Assembly (NCBI RefSeq): GCF_006483445.1
Contig: NZ_PPPT01000018.1
Coordinates: forward strand, 27,864-91,863
DNA from: Bradyrhizobium guangdongense
GTDB taxonomy: Bacteria; Pseudomonadota; Alphaproteobacteria; Rhizobiales; Xanthobacteraceae
Length of the DNA stretch: 64,000 nucleotides
Direction of reading: 5' to 3'
Positions within the stretch are counted from its first letter, which is position 1, and the number at the start of each line of letters is the position of its first letter. Under the pieces are notes generated by a model. That model searched no databases. It was not told where the DNA came from and was given only the letters and a program-made list of their open reading frames with translations. The position numbers were made by a program, and so were the translations under genes. Positions 8,423-18,156 of the stretch are shown piece by piece.

Positions 8423-9631
8423 TTACACCCGCTCGATGATGGTGGCGGTACCCATGCCGCCGCCGATGCACAGCGTCACCAGCGCGGTGGACTTGTTGGT
8501 GCGCTCGAGCTCGTCGAGCACGGTGCCCAGGATCATCGCGCCGGTGGCACCGAGCGGATGACCAAGAGCAATCGCGCCGCCATTGACGTTGATCTTGGCG
8601 TTGTCGATGTCGAAGGCCTGGATGTAGCGCAGCACGACGGAGGCGAAGGCCTCGTTGAGCTCGAACAGGTCGATGTCCGACGTCTTCATGCCGGAGCGCG
8701 CGAACAGCTTTTCGGTGACGTCGACCGGACCGGTCAGCATCATCGCCGGCTCGGAGCCGATATTGGCGAAGGCGCGGATTTTTGCGCGCGGCTTCAGGCC
8801 ATACTTGCTGCCGGCTTCCTTGCTGCCGAGCAGCACGGCGCCTGCGCCATCGACGATGCCCGACGAATTGCCGGCATGGTGCACGTAGTTGACGCGCTCG
8901 ATTTCGGGATGGGACTGGATCGCGACACCGTCAAAGCCGCCCATCTGGGCCATCATCGTGAACGACGGCTGCAATTGCGCCAGCGACTGCATCGTCGTGG
9001 TCGGACGCATGTGCTCGTCCTTGGCGAGGATGGTGAGGCCGTTGATGTCCTTCACCGGCACGACCGACTTGTTGAAGCGGCCTTCGTCCCAGGCCTTGGC
9101 CGCGCGCTGCTGGCTCTGCACCGCATAGGCGTCGACGTCGTCGCGCGAGAATCCGTACTTGGTGGCGATCAGATCGGCCGAGACGCCCTGCGGCATGAAG
9201 TAGGCCGGCACCGCCATCGAGGGATCCATCGGCCAGGCGCCGCCGGACGCGCCGATGCCGACGCGGCTCATGGACTCGGCACCGCCGCCGATCACGAGCT
9301 CGTGCTGGCCGCTCATCACCTGGGCTGCGGCAAAGTTCACGGCATCGAGGCCGGAGGCGCAGAAGCGGCTGATCTGCACGCCGGGGACGGCCTCGCCGAG
9401 GCCCGCCTTCAGCGCCGCAAAGCGCGCGATGTCCGAGCCGGCTTCGCCGACGGGATCGACCACGCCGAGGATGACGTCGTCAACCGAGTCTTCCGGCAGG
9501 TTGTTGCGATCCTTGAGCGCCTTCAGCGGCACGGTGGCGAGCGCAAGCGCGGTCACCTCGTGCAGCGCGCCGTCGGCCTTGCCGCGGCCGCGCGGGGTTC
9601 TGACGTGGTCGTAAATGAATGCCTCAGGCAT
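8423..9631 (-). CDS. fadA: Acetyl-CoA C-acyltransferase (thiolase), 402 aa
   Basis: Thiolytic cleavage of 3-ketoacyl-CoA, the last beta-oxidation step. The acyl-accepting Cys91 is in [14 protein letters not shown]. The C-terminal catalytic elements are [15 protein letters not shown] (His ~358) and [11 protein letters not shown] (Cys388). The start is ATG 9631 with ggaggg upstream, giving the normal thiolase N terminus [16 protein letters not shown]; a longer in-frame reading to 9934 only overlaps the dehydrogenase gene. It is the beta-subunit partner of the FadJ-type protein encoded next. Confidence 0.94.
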   Translation of the reverse strand: MPEAFIYDHVRTPRGRGKADGALHEVTALALATVPLKALKDRNNLPEDSVDDVILGVVDPVGEAGSDIARFAALKAGLGEAVPGVQISRFCASGLDAVNFAAAQVMSGQHELVIGGGAESMSRVGIGASGGAWPMDPSMAVPAYFMPQGVSADLIATKYGFSRDDVDAYAVQSQQRAAKAWDEGRFNKSVVPVKDINGLTILAKDEHMRPTTTMQSLAQLQPSFTMMAQMGGFDGVAIQSHPEIERVNYVHHAGNSSGIVDGAGAVLLGSKEAGSKYGLKPRAKIRAFANIGSEPAMMLTGPVDVTEKLFARSGMKTSDIDLFELNEAFASVVLRYIQAFDIDNAKINVNGGAIALGHPLGATGAMILGTVLDELERTNKSTALVTLCIGGGMGTATIIERV

Positions 9632-9686
9632 GACGCCCTCCTGGTCTGATGTTCGTATTGTGGTTGGTAGCGGCGGCGGAAACAGC

Positions 9687-11477
9687 TCAGAACGCTTCCG
9701 CCGGCAATTCCATCGTGGTGGCGCAGCCGGTCTGGATGCGCGCCAGATGCAGCGCGGTTTCCGGCAGCATCCGCTCCATGAAGAAGCGGCCGGTGACGAG
9801 TTTTGTCGAGAGATAGGGCGTGGTACCGCCCTCGGCAATCTTGCCTTGCGTGACCTTGGCCATCTTCGCCCACATGTAGCCGAGCGCGACGAGACCGAAG
9901 AGATGCATGTAGTCGGTCGCGGCAGCACCCGCATTGTCGGGCTTCATCATCGCGTTCTGCATCAGCCAGGTGGTGGCCTGCTGCAGATGGCCGAGCGAGG
10001 TCGACAGCGCGGTAACGAAGGGCTTCATCGCCTCGTCGCCGCCGTTCTCCTTGGCAAAGCCCATGACCTCGCCGAAGAAGGCCATGATGGCGCGGCCGCC
10101 GTCGCGCGGCAGCTTGCGGCCGACGAGGTCGAGCGCCTGAATGCCGTTGGCACCTTCGTAGATCATCGCGATGCGGGCATCGCGCACGAACTGCTCCATG
10201 CCGTGCTCGGCGATGTAGCCGTGACCGCCGAACATCTGCTGGGCCTGCACCGCGTTGGCAAAGCCGATCTCGGTGAGATAGCCTTTCAGCACCGGCGTCA
10301 TCAGGCCCATGTGGTCGTCGGCGGCCTGGCGGTCCTTGGGATCCTCGGAACGGTGGGCGACGTCGCTCTTCAGCGCGGTCCAGACCACGAAGGCGCGCGC
10401 GGCCTCGTTGAAGGCACGGATGGTGAGCAGCGTGCGGCGCACGTCGGGATGCACGATGATGGGGTCGGCGGCCTTGTCCGGCGCCTTGACGCCGGTCAGC
10501 GAACGGCCCTGCAGGCGCTCGCGCGCATAGGCCACCGCGTTCTGATAGGCGACCTCGGACTGCGCGAGACCCTGCACGGCGACGCCGAGACGGGCCTCGT
10601 TCATCATCACGAACATGCCCTGCATGCCCTTGTTCTCTTCGCCGATCAGCCAGCCGGTGGCGTTGTCGTAGTTCATCACACAGGTGGAATTGCCGTGGAT
10701 GCCCATCTTGTGCTCGATCGAGCCGCAGGTGACGCCGTTGCGCGCACCCACGCTGCCGTCGGCATTGACCAGGTTCTTCGGCACCACGAACAGCGAGACG
10801 CCCTTGATGCCGGCGGGCGCGCCCTCGATGCGGGCGAGCACGAGGTGGATGATGTTTTCCGTGAGATCATGCTCGCCGGCGGAGATGAAGATCTTGGTGC
10901 CCGTGATCTTGAAGCTGCCGTCGGCCTGACGCACGGCCTTGGTGCGCAAGAGGCCGAGATCGGTGCCGCAATGCGGCTCGGTGAGGTTCATGGTGCCGGT
11001 CCACTCGCCGGCGACCATCTTCGGCACGTAGGTCTTCTTCTGCTCCGGCGAACCGTGGACGATCAGCGCCGCGGTCGCACCCATGGTGAGACCGCCATAC
11101 ATCGAGAACGCCATGTTGGCGGAGATCTGGAATTCATTGACCGCCTGAGAGAGCGTCACCGGCAGGCCCTGCCCGCCATATTCCGTCGGCGCCGACAGAC
11201 CGAGCCAGCCGCCTTCGGCGACTTGCTTGAAGGCCTCCTTGAAACCCTTGGGCGTGGCGACGCTGCCGTCATCGGCGCGCTTGCAGCCTTCGAGGTCGCC
11301 GACGCGATTGAGCGGCTGCAGCACCTCTTCGGCGAGCTTGGCCGCTTCGCCGAGGATGGCTTCGCGCACGTCGCTGGAAGCGTCGGTGAAGCCGGGCAGA
11401 TTGTCGTAGCGATCGATCTGGAAGACGTCGTTGAACAGGAAGTTCACGTCTTCGACGGGGGCTTTATAGATCGGCAT
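9687..11477 (-). CDS. Acyl-CoA dehydrogenase with C-terminal extension, 596 aa
   Basis: An FAD-dependent dehydrogenase introducing the 2,3 double bond in an acyl-CoA. Family signatures are [10 protein letters not shown] (residues ~165-174), the FAD-contacting [10 protein letters not shown], and [12 protein letters not shown] with the catalytic-base region. The ~600-residue length and C-terminal extension match the DmdC/AidB-like branch rather than the 380-residue short-chain enzymes, so a substrate such as a long-chain or methylthio-substituted acyl-CoA cannot be decided. RBS gggaga precedes ATG 11477. It is the second gene of the operon starting at 11975. Confidence 0.92.
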   Translation of the reverse strand: MPIYKAPVEDVNFLFNDVFQIDRYDNLPGFTDASSDVREAILGEAAKLAEEVLQPLNRVGDLEGCKRADDGSVATPKGFKEAFKQVAEGGWLGLSAPTEYGGQGLPVTLSQAVNEFQISANMAFSMYGGLTMGATAALIVHGSPEQKKTYVPKMVAGEWTGTMNLTEPHCGTDLGLLRTKAVRQADGSFKITGTKIFISAGEHDLTENIIHLVLARIEGAPAGIKGVSLFVVPKNLVNADGSVGARNGVTCGSIEHKMGIHGNSTCVMNYDNATGWLIGEENKGMQGMFVMMNEARLGVAVQGLAQSEVAYQNAVAYARERLQGRSLTGVKAPDKAADPIIVHPDVRRTLLTIRAFNEAARAFVVWTALKSDVAHRSEDPKDRQAADDHMGLMTPVLKGYLTEIGFANAVQAQQMFGGHGYIAEHGMEQFVRDARIAMIYEGANGIQALDLVGRKLPRDGGRAIMAFFGEVMGFAKENGGDEAMKPFVTALSTSLGHLQQATTWLMQNAMMKPDNAGAAATDYMHLFGLVALGYMWAKMAKVTQGKIAEGGTTPYLSTKLVTGRFFMERMLPETALHLARIQTGCATTMELPAEAF

Positions 11478-11594
11478 GGCGTTCTCCCGGCACGGGGCCT
11501 TCAGGTGTTGGAGGTATTTTTGGACAACCTGCGGCGCAGCGCTCCGATCGCGAGCTTATCGTCTTCTGCAACCGCAGGGCAGGTAATCATCGTG

Positions 11595-11975
11595 TCATTG
11601 GGCGGCGAGTTGCTCCGCCATCATTTTGTGCAGCATGTTGATGGCCTTGAGCGGACGCACCATGACCTTGAAATGCGTGATGCGGCCGTCGGCGTCGAAG
11701 CTGATGATGTCGACACCGTTGATCTCGATGCCGTCGATCATGGTCTTGAATTCGAGCACGGCGCCGCTGGCGCTGGTCCATTCGCCCAGATAGGTGAAGT
11801 GCGGACCGCCCAAGACCTTGTCGGCGCTGGCGAGATATTTGAAGGTGATGTCGCGTCCGCGCTGCGGGGTGTGCACGACGGGACTCTCGAACACGGCGTC
11901 GGGATGCAGGAGGTCCCAGAGCGCGGTCCGGTCATGGGACTTGATGTAGGCGTACCATTTGTCGAGGCCGGTCAT
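11595..11975 (-). CDS. NTF2-like / SnoaL-type protein, 126 aa
   Basis: A small single-domain protein with the NTF2-like pattern: an N-terminal helix (WYAYIKSHDRTALWDLLHPDAVFESP) and alternating strands ending in a conserved DIISFDADGRITHFKVMVRPLKA. Members are often isomerases or hydrolases of unknown substrate. Start ATG 11975 is supported by gaggaggc upstream; the longer reading to 12071 runs into the promoter dyad. It leads the beta-oxidation operon, so it may act on an acyl-CoA intermediate or be a regulatory adjunct; this is inference from position only. Confidence 0.8.
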   Translation of the reverse strand: MTGLDKWYAYIKSHDRTALWDLLHPDAVFESPVVHTPQRGRDITFKYLASADKVLGGPHFTYLGEWTSASGAVLEFKTMIDGIEINGVDIISFDADGRITHFKVMVRPLKAINMLHKMMAEQLAAQ

Positions 11976-12064
11976 GGTCAGGGTGCCTCCTCGGGCAAGC
12001 TTGAAAACAACCCCATGCACAGTAGCGCGCAGGCCGACGCCGCCGGGTCCAAGGCCCGCCGTCA

Positions 12065-12098
12065 TATGCACATTGACGCATATGCGCCGATGTGCATA
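12065..12098. promoter_or_regulatory. 34-bp dyad, probable PadR operator
   Basis: Outer arms tatgcacat (12065-12073) and atgtgcata (12090-12098) are perfect inverse complements and are centred on the palindrome gcatatgc (12078-12085), all sharing one axis at 12081.5. PadR operators typically contain ATGT/ACAT half-sites. The dyad lies between the PadR gene and the divergent beta-oxidation operon. Confidence 0.78.
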
Positions 12099-12140
12099 AA
12101 GTCAAGTCAAATGCTCGGATAGTCAGAAGGAGCCGGTGTC

Positions 12141-12734
12141 ATGGCGCTGGGCGACGCAATTCTCGCATGCCTGACGGAACGTCCGATGACGGGCTACGAG
12201 CTCGCCAAGACCTTCGATTCCTCGATCGGCTTCTTCTGGAAGGCCGACCACCAGCAGATCTATCGCGAGCTCTCCAAACTGCGCGACCGCGGCTACATCC
12301 AGGGCCGGGAGGTCGTGCAATCAGGCAAGCCCAACAAGCTCGTATATACGCTCACCCAGGAGGGCCGAACAGCGCTGCGGCACTGGGCCGCGCGGCCGAG
12401 CACGCCGGCCTCGAACAAGGACGATTTGCTGGTGCGCTTCCACGCGCTCGACAGCGTCGACCTCGAGCCGCTGCGCGCCGATCTGATGGCCCGCCTCGAG
12501 CACCACCGCGACCGCTCCGAACGCTACGAACGCATCCTGAAGAAGCGTTTTCCCGACGGAACCGCGCAGGAAGCTGCAGATATCGGCAATCTGCTGCTGC
12601 TCAAGCTCGGCTCACGGCACGAGCAGATGGTGGCGGAATGGTGCGAAGAGGCGATCGACGCGCTGTCGGGGCTGACCGGGCACGGGGCTGGCACCGTGGT
12701 GCCAATGGAGGATGGGAAACGGGAGAAGGGTTAG
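12141..12734 (+). CDS. PadR-family transcriptional regulator, 197 aa
   Basis: The N-terminal winged HTH is typical of PadR (LTERPMTGYELAKTF, then FWKADHQQIYRELSKLRDRGYI, and the wing NKLVYTLTQEGRTAL). A helical C-terminal dimerisation domain (AphA/Vir_act_alpha_C-like, residues ~95-185) follows. ATG 12141 has gaaggag upstream. It is divergent from the NTF2-like/acyl-CoA dehydrogenase/thiolase/fadJ operon, with a large ATGCACAT dyad between them, so it probably controls that operon and itself; the effector is likely an acyl-CoA or related acid (inference). Confidence 0.88.
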   Translation: MALGDAILACLTERPMTGYELAKTFDSSIGFFWKADHQQIYRELSKLRDRGYIQGREVVQSGKPNKLVYTLTQEGRTALRHWAARPSTPASNKDDLLVRFHALDSVDLEPLRADLMARLEHHRDRSERYERILKKRFPDGTAQEAADIGNLLLLKLGSRHEQMVAEWCEEAIDALSGLTGHGAGTVVPMEDGKREKG

Positions 12735-12752
12735 CGGTCGCTGCAACCACAT

Positions 12753-12846
12753 CGTCATGGCCGGGCCTGTCCCGGCCACCCACGACCTTCGTTCCACAGG
12801 TTCGTCGGCAAGAACGTGGATGCCCGGGACAAGCCCGGGCATGACG
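12753..12846. repeat. Palindromic repeat, 'catggccggg...gcccgggcatg' family, copy 1
   Basis: Two GC-rich hairpins (ggccgggcctgtcccggcc and gcccgggacaagcccgggc) joined by about 40 bases; the two halves are also roughly inverse complements of each other. Related copies are at 16541-16572 (half), 16907-16993 (full) and 63936-64000 (runs off the window). Confidence 0.9.
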
Positions 12847-13022
12847 GCGGAACCAACTTTAGGACGCCGCCGTCGGGTTCCTTAACCCGTTATTTACCGT
12901 AACGGACAAAAGTCGGATTTCGAGGCAGACGACCTGCGCCGTTTTCGGTTTTCTTTACAACCGGGACTCGTGGGAAGGCTGCAGGCGCTGGGTGGGCGCC
13001 GGAGTCGGAACCGGACAGAGTC

Positions 13023-16000
13023 ATGAATTCGCGCGTATCGTGGAGTGTTGACGGCATCGATCCATCCGTCAGGGAGCGGGCCGAGGCCGCTGCGCGCCGC
13101 GCCGGCATGTCACTCAACGATTGGCTGACCTCCACGCTCGGCGAAACCGCGCCGCCGAATTTCCGCGCGCCTTACGATCCCTATCAGCAGCAGCAGCTCC
13201 CCAGCCAGGAAAGCCGCGACGTCGCCGACATCCATCAGCGGTTAGACGCGATCACAAGGCAGATCGAAACCATTTCAAAGCCCGCCGCGCCGCGCGCCGA
13301 CGTCTCGCGCGAGCAGGGCGTTGCCCGCCAACTGAACGATGCGATCTCGCGGCTCGATGCGCGGCTGTCGCAGATCTCGAAGCCGCAAGGACCTGCGCGC
13401 CCCGCGCCGGTCGAAACGCGTCAGCGCCAGGCCGAGGCCGTCGAGCGCGCCGCAGCCCAGGTCTATCGCAGCTCGCCGCCGCTCTCGCCCGCCTCGCTCG
13501 ATGTCGCCGTCGCCGAGATCGCGGCCCGCCAGAACGAGCTCGACAACTTTGCGCCGCGACAGATGCCGCCGCGCGCGGTCCCCCCGATTGCGCCGATGGC
13601 GGCGCCCTATGCGCCGCCGCAGCAGACCTACATGCCTCCGCCGGCTTACATGCCGCCGCAGGCGACTTACGCGCCGCAGCCTGCCTATAATCCGCAGCCC
13701 GCCTACGCCCCTCCCCCTGCGCCACCGCCGCCGGGCCCGGACTTCTCTGCGCTCGAACGGCACCTGATCAAGATCACGAGCCAGATCGAGTCGCTGCAGC
13801 GACCGGACAACATCGAGCAGTCGATCGCCGCCTTCCGCAGCGAGCTCGCTGAAATCCGTCACGCCATCACCGAGGCGATGCCGCGCCGCGCGATCGAATC
13901 GATCGAGAACGAGATCCGCTCGCTGCACCGGCGCATCGACGAGACACGCTCCTCGGGCAGCTCGGATGGCCAGGCGCTCGCCGGCGTCGAGCGCGCGCTG
14001 TCCGAAATCCGCGAGGCGCTGCGCACGCTGATGCCGGCCGAGCAGCTCCGCGGCTACGACGAGGCGATCCGCAATCTCGGCGCCAAGCTCGACATGATCC
14101 TGCGCGCCAGCGACGATCCCTCGACGGTGCGGCAGCTCGAAGACGCCATCGGCGCGCTGCGCGCCATCGTCTCCAACGTCGCCTCCAACGAGGCGCTGGG
14201 CCGGCTCGCCGACGACGTGCAATTGCTGTCGTCAAAAGTCGAGCAGATCAGCCGCGTGTCGAGCAACAGTAACGGCAACGGCAATGCCGAAGGCTTCGCC
14301 ATCCTCGAGCAGCGGCTCGCGGCGCTGACCGAGGCGCTGGAGGCGCGCGAGCGCCGGCCGGCCGAAAGCTTCAGCACCGAGCACCTCGAAGGCGCGATCC
14401 GCGCGCTGTCCGACCGCTTCGACCGCATGCAGGTCGGCAACGATTCCGCCTCGACCTTCGCGCATCTCGAACAGCGCGTCTCTTACCTGCTGGAGCGGAT
14501 CGAAGCCGCCTCCGATCCGCGCAACGGCAATTTGAGCCGCGTCGAGGACGGGCTGCACGACATCCTCAGGCATCTCGAGCGGCAGCAGGCGACGTACGCC
14601 GCGCTCGCCGAGAGCCGCAACACCGCGTCGCAGCCGGACCCCGGCATGTTCGACATGGTCAAGCGGGAACTCTCCGACATCCGCTTCAGCCAGTCCGAGA
14701 CCAACCGCTCGACGCAGGATTCGCTCGAAGCCGTGCACTCGACGCTCGGCCACGTCGTCGATCGCCTCGCCATGATCGAGGGCGACCTGCGCGCAGTTCG
14801 CACCGCACCGCCCGCACCCGCACCTCAGACGTTCGCGCCGTCGATGCCGATCGAGCAGCCGATGGCGCGCGCGGCGATGCCGCAGCAGGCGCCGAAATAC
14901 GATCCCAAGCCGGACATGAAACCGGAGCTGCAGAACCCTGCCGCGGCCCAGGGCGTGCCCCAGGGTCCAGGTCAGGGCGCTTTCGTTGCCGCGCCGCGCG
15001 AATTCCACGCCGCGACGCCTGCCGCCCCAATGCCTCCGCCGATGCCGATGGCTGCACCGTTGGCGCCTCCGGTGCCGCCGCGCGCGATCAGCGAAATTCT
15101 GGAGCCGCATACGGCGCCCGCGCGCGCCGCGATCGCGCCCGAGCTGCCGCCGGATCATCCGCTCGAGCCGGGCACGCGCCCGGGCGGCCGGCCCGCCACG
15201 CCGTCCGAGCGCATTGCCGCATCCGAGAACGCAATCAGCGAAATTCCCTCCGCTCCGAAAGAGCCGGTGTCCTCGTCGAGCTTCATCGCGGCCGCCCGCC
15301 GCGCGGCGCAGGCCGCCGCGGCACAGCCTCCGGAGAAGCAGGGCCGTGCCGCCAAGGCAGCCGCCGCAGGCAAGGCCAAGGGCGCAGAGGGTCCGTCCAC
15401 CATCACGTCAAAAATCCGCTCCCTGCTGGTCGGCGCGAGCGTGGTCGTGATCGTGCTCGGCACCTTCAAGATGGCGATGAACCTGCTGGAAGGCGGCAGC
15501 ACCACACCGCCGCTGCCCGCGATGGAGAATTCGTCCGGTGCGCCCGCATCGCAGACGCTGACACCCGCCGACACCGGCGCACGGCCGTCGGCGCCCGAAC
15601 AGATCACGCCGTCGATGACCTCGCCGACGCCGCTCGGCAAGCAGTCGCTGAACAATCCGCCGCCCGCGAGCACCGCCCCGGGCGCGCAAGTGGCGATCCC
15701 GACAGCACCTGCCGCTGCTGCGCCGCCGCTGGCCCCCGCGGACATCACTGGCGCGATCCCGACGACGACGCCGTCACGCGCCAGGCTCGGCCAGGTGCAG
15801 GTGCCACCGACCGAGCGCCTGCCCGACGGCATCGGCGGACCCGTGCTGCGCGCCGCCGCGATGAAGGGCGACGCCACGGCCGCCTACGAGATCGGCGTGC
15901 GCTTTGCCGAGGGCAAGGGCGTCGCGACCAATTACGACGAAGCCGTCAAATGGTACGACCGCGCCGCGCAGGCCGGCGTGGTGCCGGCCACCTTCCGCCT

Positions 16001-16529
16001 CGGCACGCTCTATGAGAAGGGCCTGGGCGTGAAGAAGGACGCCGACATCGCACGGCGCTACTACACGCAGGCCGCAGAGCGCGGCAACGCCAAGGCGATG
16101 CACAATCTCGCGGTGCTCGACGCCGACGGCGGCGGACGCGGCGCGAACTACAAGAGCGCAGCGACCTGGTTCCGCAAAGCCGCCGATCGCGGCGTCGCCG
16201 ACAGCCAGTTCAACCTCGGCATCCTCTATGCCCGCGGCATCGGCGTCGAACAGAACCTCGCCGAGTCCTACAAATGGTTCAGCCTCGCCGCCGCGCAGGG
16301 CGACTCGGATGCGTCGGCCAAGCGCGACGATGTGGCCAAGCGCCTCGACCCGCAGTCGCTCGCCGCCGCAAAACTCGCGATCCAGACGTTCAGCGCCGAG
16401 CCGCAGCCCGATGACGCCGTCAACGTGGCCTCGCCCGCTGGTGGCTGGGACAGCGCGCCCGCGCAGGCCGGCACCAAGCCCGCGCCGAAGCCGGTCGCGA
16501 CCAAGCGCGCGGCGTCCGCGGCGCATTAG
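13023..16529 (+). CDS. PodJ-like polar-localization protein with coiled coils and Sel1 repeats, 1168 aa
   Basis: A large inner-membrane protein. It has an N-terminal short helical segment (SVRERAEAAARRAGMSLNDW), a proline-rich stretch (~residues 175-240), long coiled-coil regions (~60-120 and 240-600), a second Pro/Ala-rich linker (~600-780), one membrane segment (SLLVGASVVVIVLGTFKMAM, ~799-818), another linker, and four Sel1 repeats (~939-1085) predicted to be periplasmic. The order coiled coil, TM, Sel1 matches PodJ of Caulobacter and related rhizobial proteins that set cell polarity. Precise role is inferred. Start ATG 13023; single-gene unit. Confidence 0.82.
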   Translation: MNSRVSWSVDGIDPSVRERAEAAARRAGMSLNDWLTSTLGETAPPNFRAPYDPYQQQQLPSQESRDVADIHQRLDAITRQIETISKPAAPRADVSREQGVARQLNDAISRLDARLSQISKPQGPARPAPVETRQRQAEAVERAAAQVYRSSPPLSPASLDVAVAEIAARQNELDNFAPRQMPPRAVPPIAPMAAPYAPPQQTYMPPPAYMPPQATYAPQPAYNPQPAYAPPPAPPPPGPDFSALERHLIKITSQIESLQRPDNIEQSIAAFRSELAEIRHAITEAMPRRAIESIENEIRSLHRRIDETRSSGSSDGQALAGVERALSEIREALRTLMPAEQLRGYDEAIRNLGAKLDMILRASDDPSTVRQLEDAIGALRAIVSNVASNEALGRLADDVQLLSSKVEQISRVSSNSNGNGNAEGFAILEQRLAALTEALEARERRPAESFSTEHLEGAIRALSDRFDRMQVGNDSASTFAHLEQRVSYLLERIEAASDPRNGNLSRVEDGLHDILRHLERQQATYAALAESRNTASQPDPGMFDMVKRELSDIRFSQSETNRSTQDSLEAVHSTLGHVVDRLAMIEGDLRAVRTAPPAPAPQTFAPSMPIEQPMARAAMPQQAPKYDPKPDMKPELQNPAAAQGVPQGPGQGAFVAAPREFHAATPAAPMPPPMPMAAPLAPPVPPRAISEILEPHTAPARAAIAPELPPDHPLEPGTRPGGRPATPSERIAASENAISEIPSAPKEPVSSSSFIAAARRAAQAAAAQPPEKQGRAAKAAAAGKAKGAEGPSTITSKIRSLLVGASVVVIVLGTFKMAMNLLEGGSTTPPLPAMENSSGAPASQTLTPADTGARPSAPEQITPSMTSPTPLGKQSLNNPPPASTAPGAQVAIPTAPAAAAPPLAPADITGAIPTTTPSRARLGQVQVPPTERLPDGIGGPVLRAAAMKGDATAAYEIGVRFAEGKGVATNYDEAVKWYDRAAQAGVVPATFRLGTLYEKGLGVKKDADIARRYYTQAAERGNAKAMHNLAVLDADGGGRGANYKSAATWFRKAADRGVADSQFNLGILYARGIGVEQNLAESYKWFSLAAAQGDSDASAKRDDVAKRLDPQSLAAAKLAIQTFSAEPQPDDAVNVASPAGGWDSAPAQAGTKPAPKPVATKRAASAAH

Positions 16530-16540
16530 TCGCATACTCC

Positions 16541-16572
16541 GTCATGGCCGGGCTTGTCCCGGCCATCCACGT
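16541..16572. repeat. Half-copy of the 'catggccggg' repeat before the GIY-YIG gene
   Basis: tcatggccgggcttgtcccg plus gccatccacgt: one hairpin of the element found complete at 12753 and 16907. It lies 11 bp after the PodJ-like stop and 16 bp before the nuclease start. Confidence 0.85.
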
Positions 16573-16588
16573 GCGTCAACATACGACC

Positions 16589-16879
16589 ATGCATGGCGGA
16601 TGGGTCTACATCCTGGCGAGCGCACCAAACGGCGTTTTGTATGTCGGCGTGACGAGCGACCTTGTTCGCCGCACTTACGAACATCGAAACGGACTCGTTC
16701 CCGGGTTCACGAAGAAGTACGGGGTCAAGCTGCTCGTCTATTTCGAGCGTTATGAGGACATTCAGACGGCCCTCCAACGCGAACACAACATCAAGCACTG
16801 GTCGCGGACGTGGAAGGTAAGGCTGATCCTCAGAGACAATCCGGAATGGAAGGATTTGTACGACACGATCGTGCAGTGA
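16589..16879 (+). CDS. GIY-YIG domain nuclease-like protein, 96 aa
   Basis: A single GIY-YIG domain (COG2827/UPF0213 type). The two short motifs are WVYIL (for GIY) and LYVGVTSDLVRRTYEH (for YIG plus the catalytic arginine), and the conserved EREHNIKHWSRTWK segment with its Glu lies near residues 64-77. Starting at ATG 16589 gives the normal domain N terminus (MHGGWVYIL); an in-frame ATG at 16544 would simply translate the preceding palindromic repeat as MAGLVPAIHV. The gene is closely bracketed by two copies of the same repeat (16541-16572 and 16907-16993), which suggests a functional or evolutionary tie. Confidence 0.88.
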   Translation: MHGGWVYILASAPNGVLYVGVTSDLVRRTYEHRNGLVPGFTKKYGVKLLVYFERYEDIQTALQREHNIKHWSRTWKVRLILRDNPEWKDLYDTIVQ

Positions 16880-17238
16880 CGTGGGGCGACGCGATCCATC
16901 CCGCCTCATGGCCGGGCATGTCCCGGCCATCCACGACCTTCCGGGCCAATTGCACCAAAGAACGTGGATGCCCGGGACAAGCCCGGGCATGACGAGCCTC
17001 AGGAGCGTACCGTTGCCCGTGAATGACCACGCCACGCGTTAATCTCAATTCTTCACCACGGCCGCATTCGTGATCGGCGCCGCGGTGAATAATGCGCCTC
17101 CCGCGACAATTCGTGGTCCCGCAGGCGGACAAATTCCGCTATGCAGGGACGCGGCAATCGTTCCGCCTTCCGCGAGCATTCCGCAATCTCGTTTGAGCAT
17201 GATCGTCACGCTCGACGGCCTCGCCGGAACCCGAACGA
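16880..17238. other. Intergenic region before the TauE-like gene
   Basis: Bases 16907-16993 are a full palindromic repeat. The remaining ~245 bases show no convincing ORF, terminator or operator; the promoter of the TauE/TIGR02186 pair must lie in the right half. Confidence 0.5.
16907..16993. repeat. Palindromic repeat, 'catggccggg' family, full copy after the GIY-YIG gene
   Basis: Left hairpin ggccgggcatgtcccggcc, right hairpin gcccgggacaagcccgggc, and atccacg/cgtggat inverse complements. Nearly the same as 12753-12846 except in the central spacer. Confidence 0.9.
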
Positions 17239-18156
17239 ATGCAGCTCTACCTTCCCGTCGCTGATATTCCGGTCAACATCCTGCTGGTGCTCGCGATGGG
17301 CGCCGCGGTCGGCTTCGTCTCCGGCATGTTCGGGATCGGCGGCGGCTTCCTGATGACGCCGCTATTGATCTTCATCGGCATCGCGCCGGCGGTGGCGGTG
17401 GCCTCCGTCGCAAGCCACATCGCGGCCTCGTCCTTCTCCGGCGCGATCTCCTATTGGCGGCGGCGCGCCATTGATCCCGCGCTCGCAACCGTCTTGCTGA
17501 CCGGCGGCGTCACCGGAACGGCGCTCGGCGTGTGGACGTTCACGCAGCTTCGCGCACTCGGCCAGCTCGATTTGATGATCGCGCTCTCCTACGTCATGCT
17601 GCTCTCCGCGGTCGGCGGCCTGATGTTCTGGGAAGGCCTGCGCGCGATGATGCGGACGCGAAGCGGCGCGATCCCGCCCCGCCGCACCCATTACTGGATC
17701 CATGCCCTGCCGCTGAAGATGCGGTTCAAGCGGTCAAAGATCTATCTCTCGGTGATCCCGATCGTGGTGGTCGGCCTCGTGATCGGCTTCATCGGCGCCA
17801 TCATGGGCATCGGCGGCGCCTTCATCCTGGTCCCGGTCATGATCTACATGCTGCGCGTGCCGACCTCGACCGTCATCGGCACCTCGATGATCCTGACGCT
17901 GGTCACGATGCTGTTTGCGACCATGCTGCATGCGGTGACCAATCATCTGGTCGACGCCGTGCTGGCACTGATCCTGATGATCGGCGGCGTCACCGGCGCG
18001 CAGTTCGGCGCGCGCGCCGGCCAGAAGATCCGCGGCGAGCAATTGCGCCTGCTGCTGGGCTTTCTGATCCTCTGCGTCGGCATCCGCTTCGCAATCGAGC
18101 TCGTGATCCGCCCGGAAGACCTCTTCACCATCCGCGAGACGGGAGTGAGCGGATGA
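17239..18156 (+). CDS. TauE/SafE-family membrane permease, 305 aa
   Basis: A polytopic inner-membrane protein (about 8 membrane segments) of the sulfite/organosulfonate exporter family. Each half carries the family's glycine-rich signature: GFVSGMFGIGGGFLMTPLL (residues ~18-36) and GFIGAIMGIGGAFILVPVM (~182-200). A substrate cannot be read from sequence; sulfur compounds or organic anions are usual. Its stop overlaps the start of the next gene by 4 bp (ATGA), so the pair is co-translated. Confidence 0.88.
   Translation: MQLYLPVADIPVNILLVLAMGAAVGFVSGMFGIGGGFLMTPLLIFIGIAPAVAVASVASHIAASSFSGAISYWRRRAIDPALATVLLTGGVTGTALGVWTFTQLRALGQLDLMIALSYVMLLSAVGGLMFWEGLRAMMRTRSGAIPPRRTHYWIHALPLKMRFKRSKIYLSVIPIVVVGLVIGFIGAIMGIGGAFILVPVMIYMLRVPTSTVIGTSMILTLVTMLFATMLHAVTNHLVDAVLALILMIGGVTGAQFGARAGQKIRGEQLRLLLGFLILCVGIRFAIELVIRPEDLFTIRETGVSG

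Noticed and set aside
9615..12122. Plus-strand ORF of 835 codons opposite the acyl-CoA dehydrogenase
   Set aside because: Same shadow pattern; minus strand has clear dehydrogenase motifs and ribosome sites.
16544..16588. Longer start for the GIY-YIG protein (MAGLVPAIHV...)
   Set aside because: These residues are only the translation of the palindromic repeat; the domain begins at 16589.
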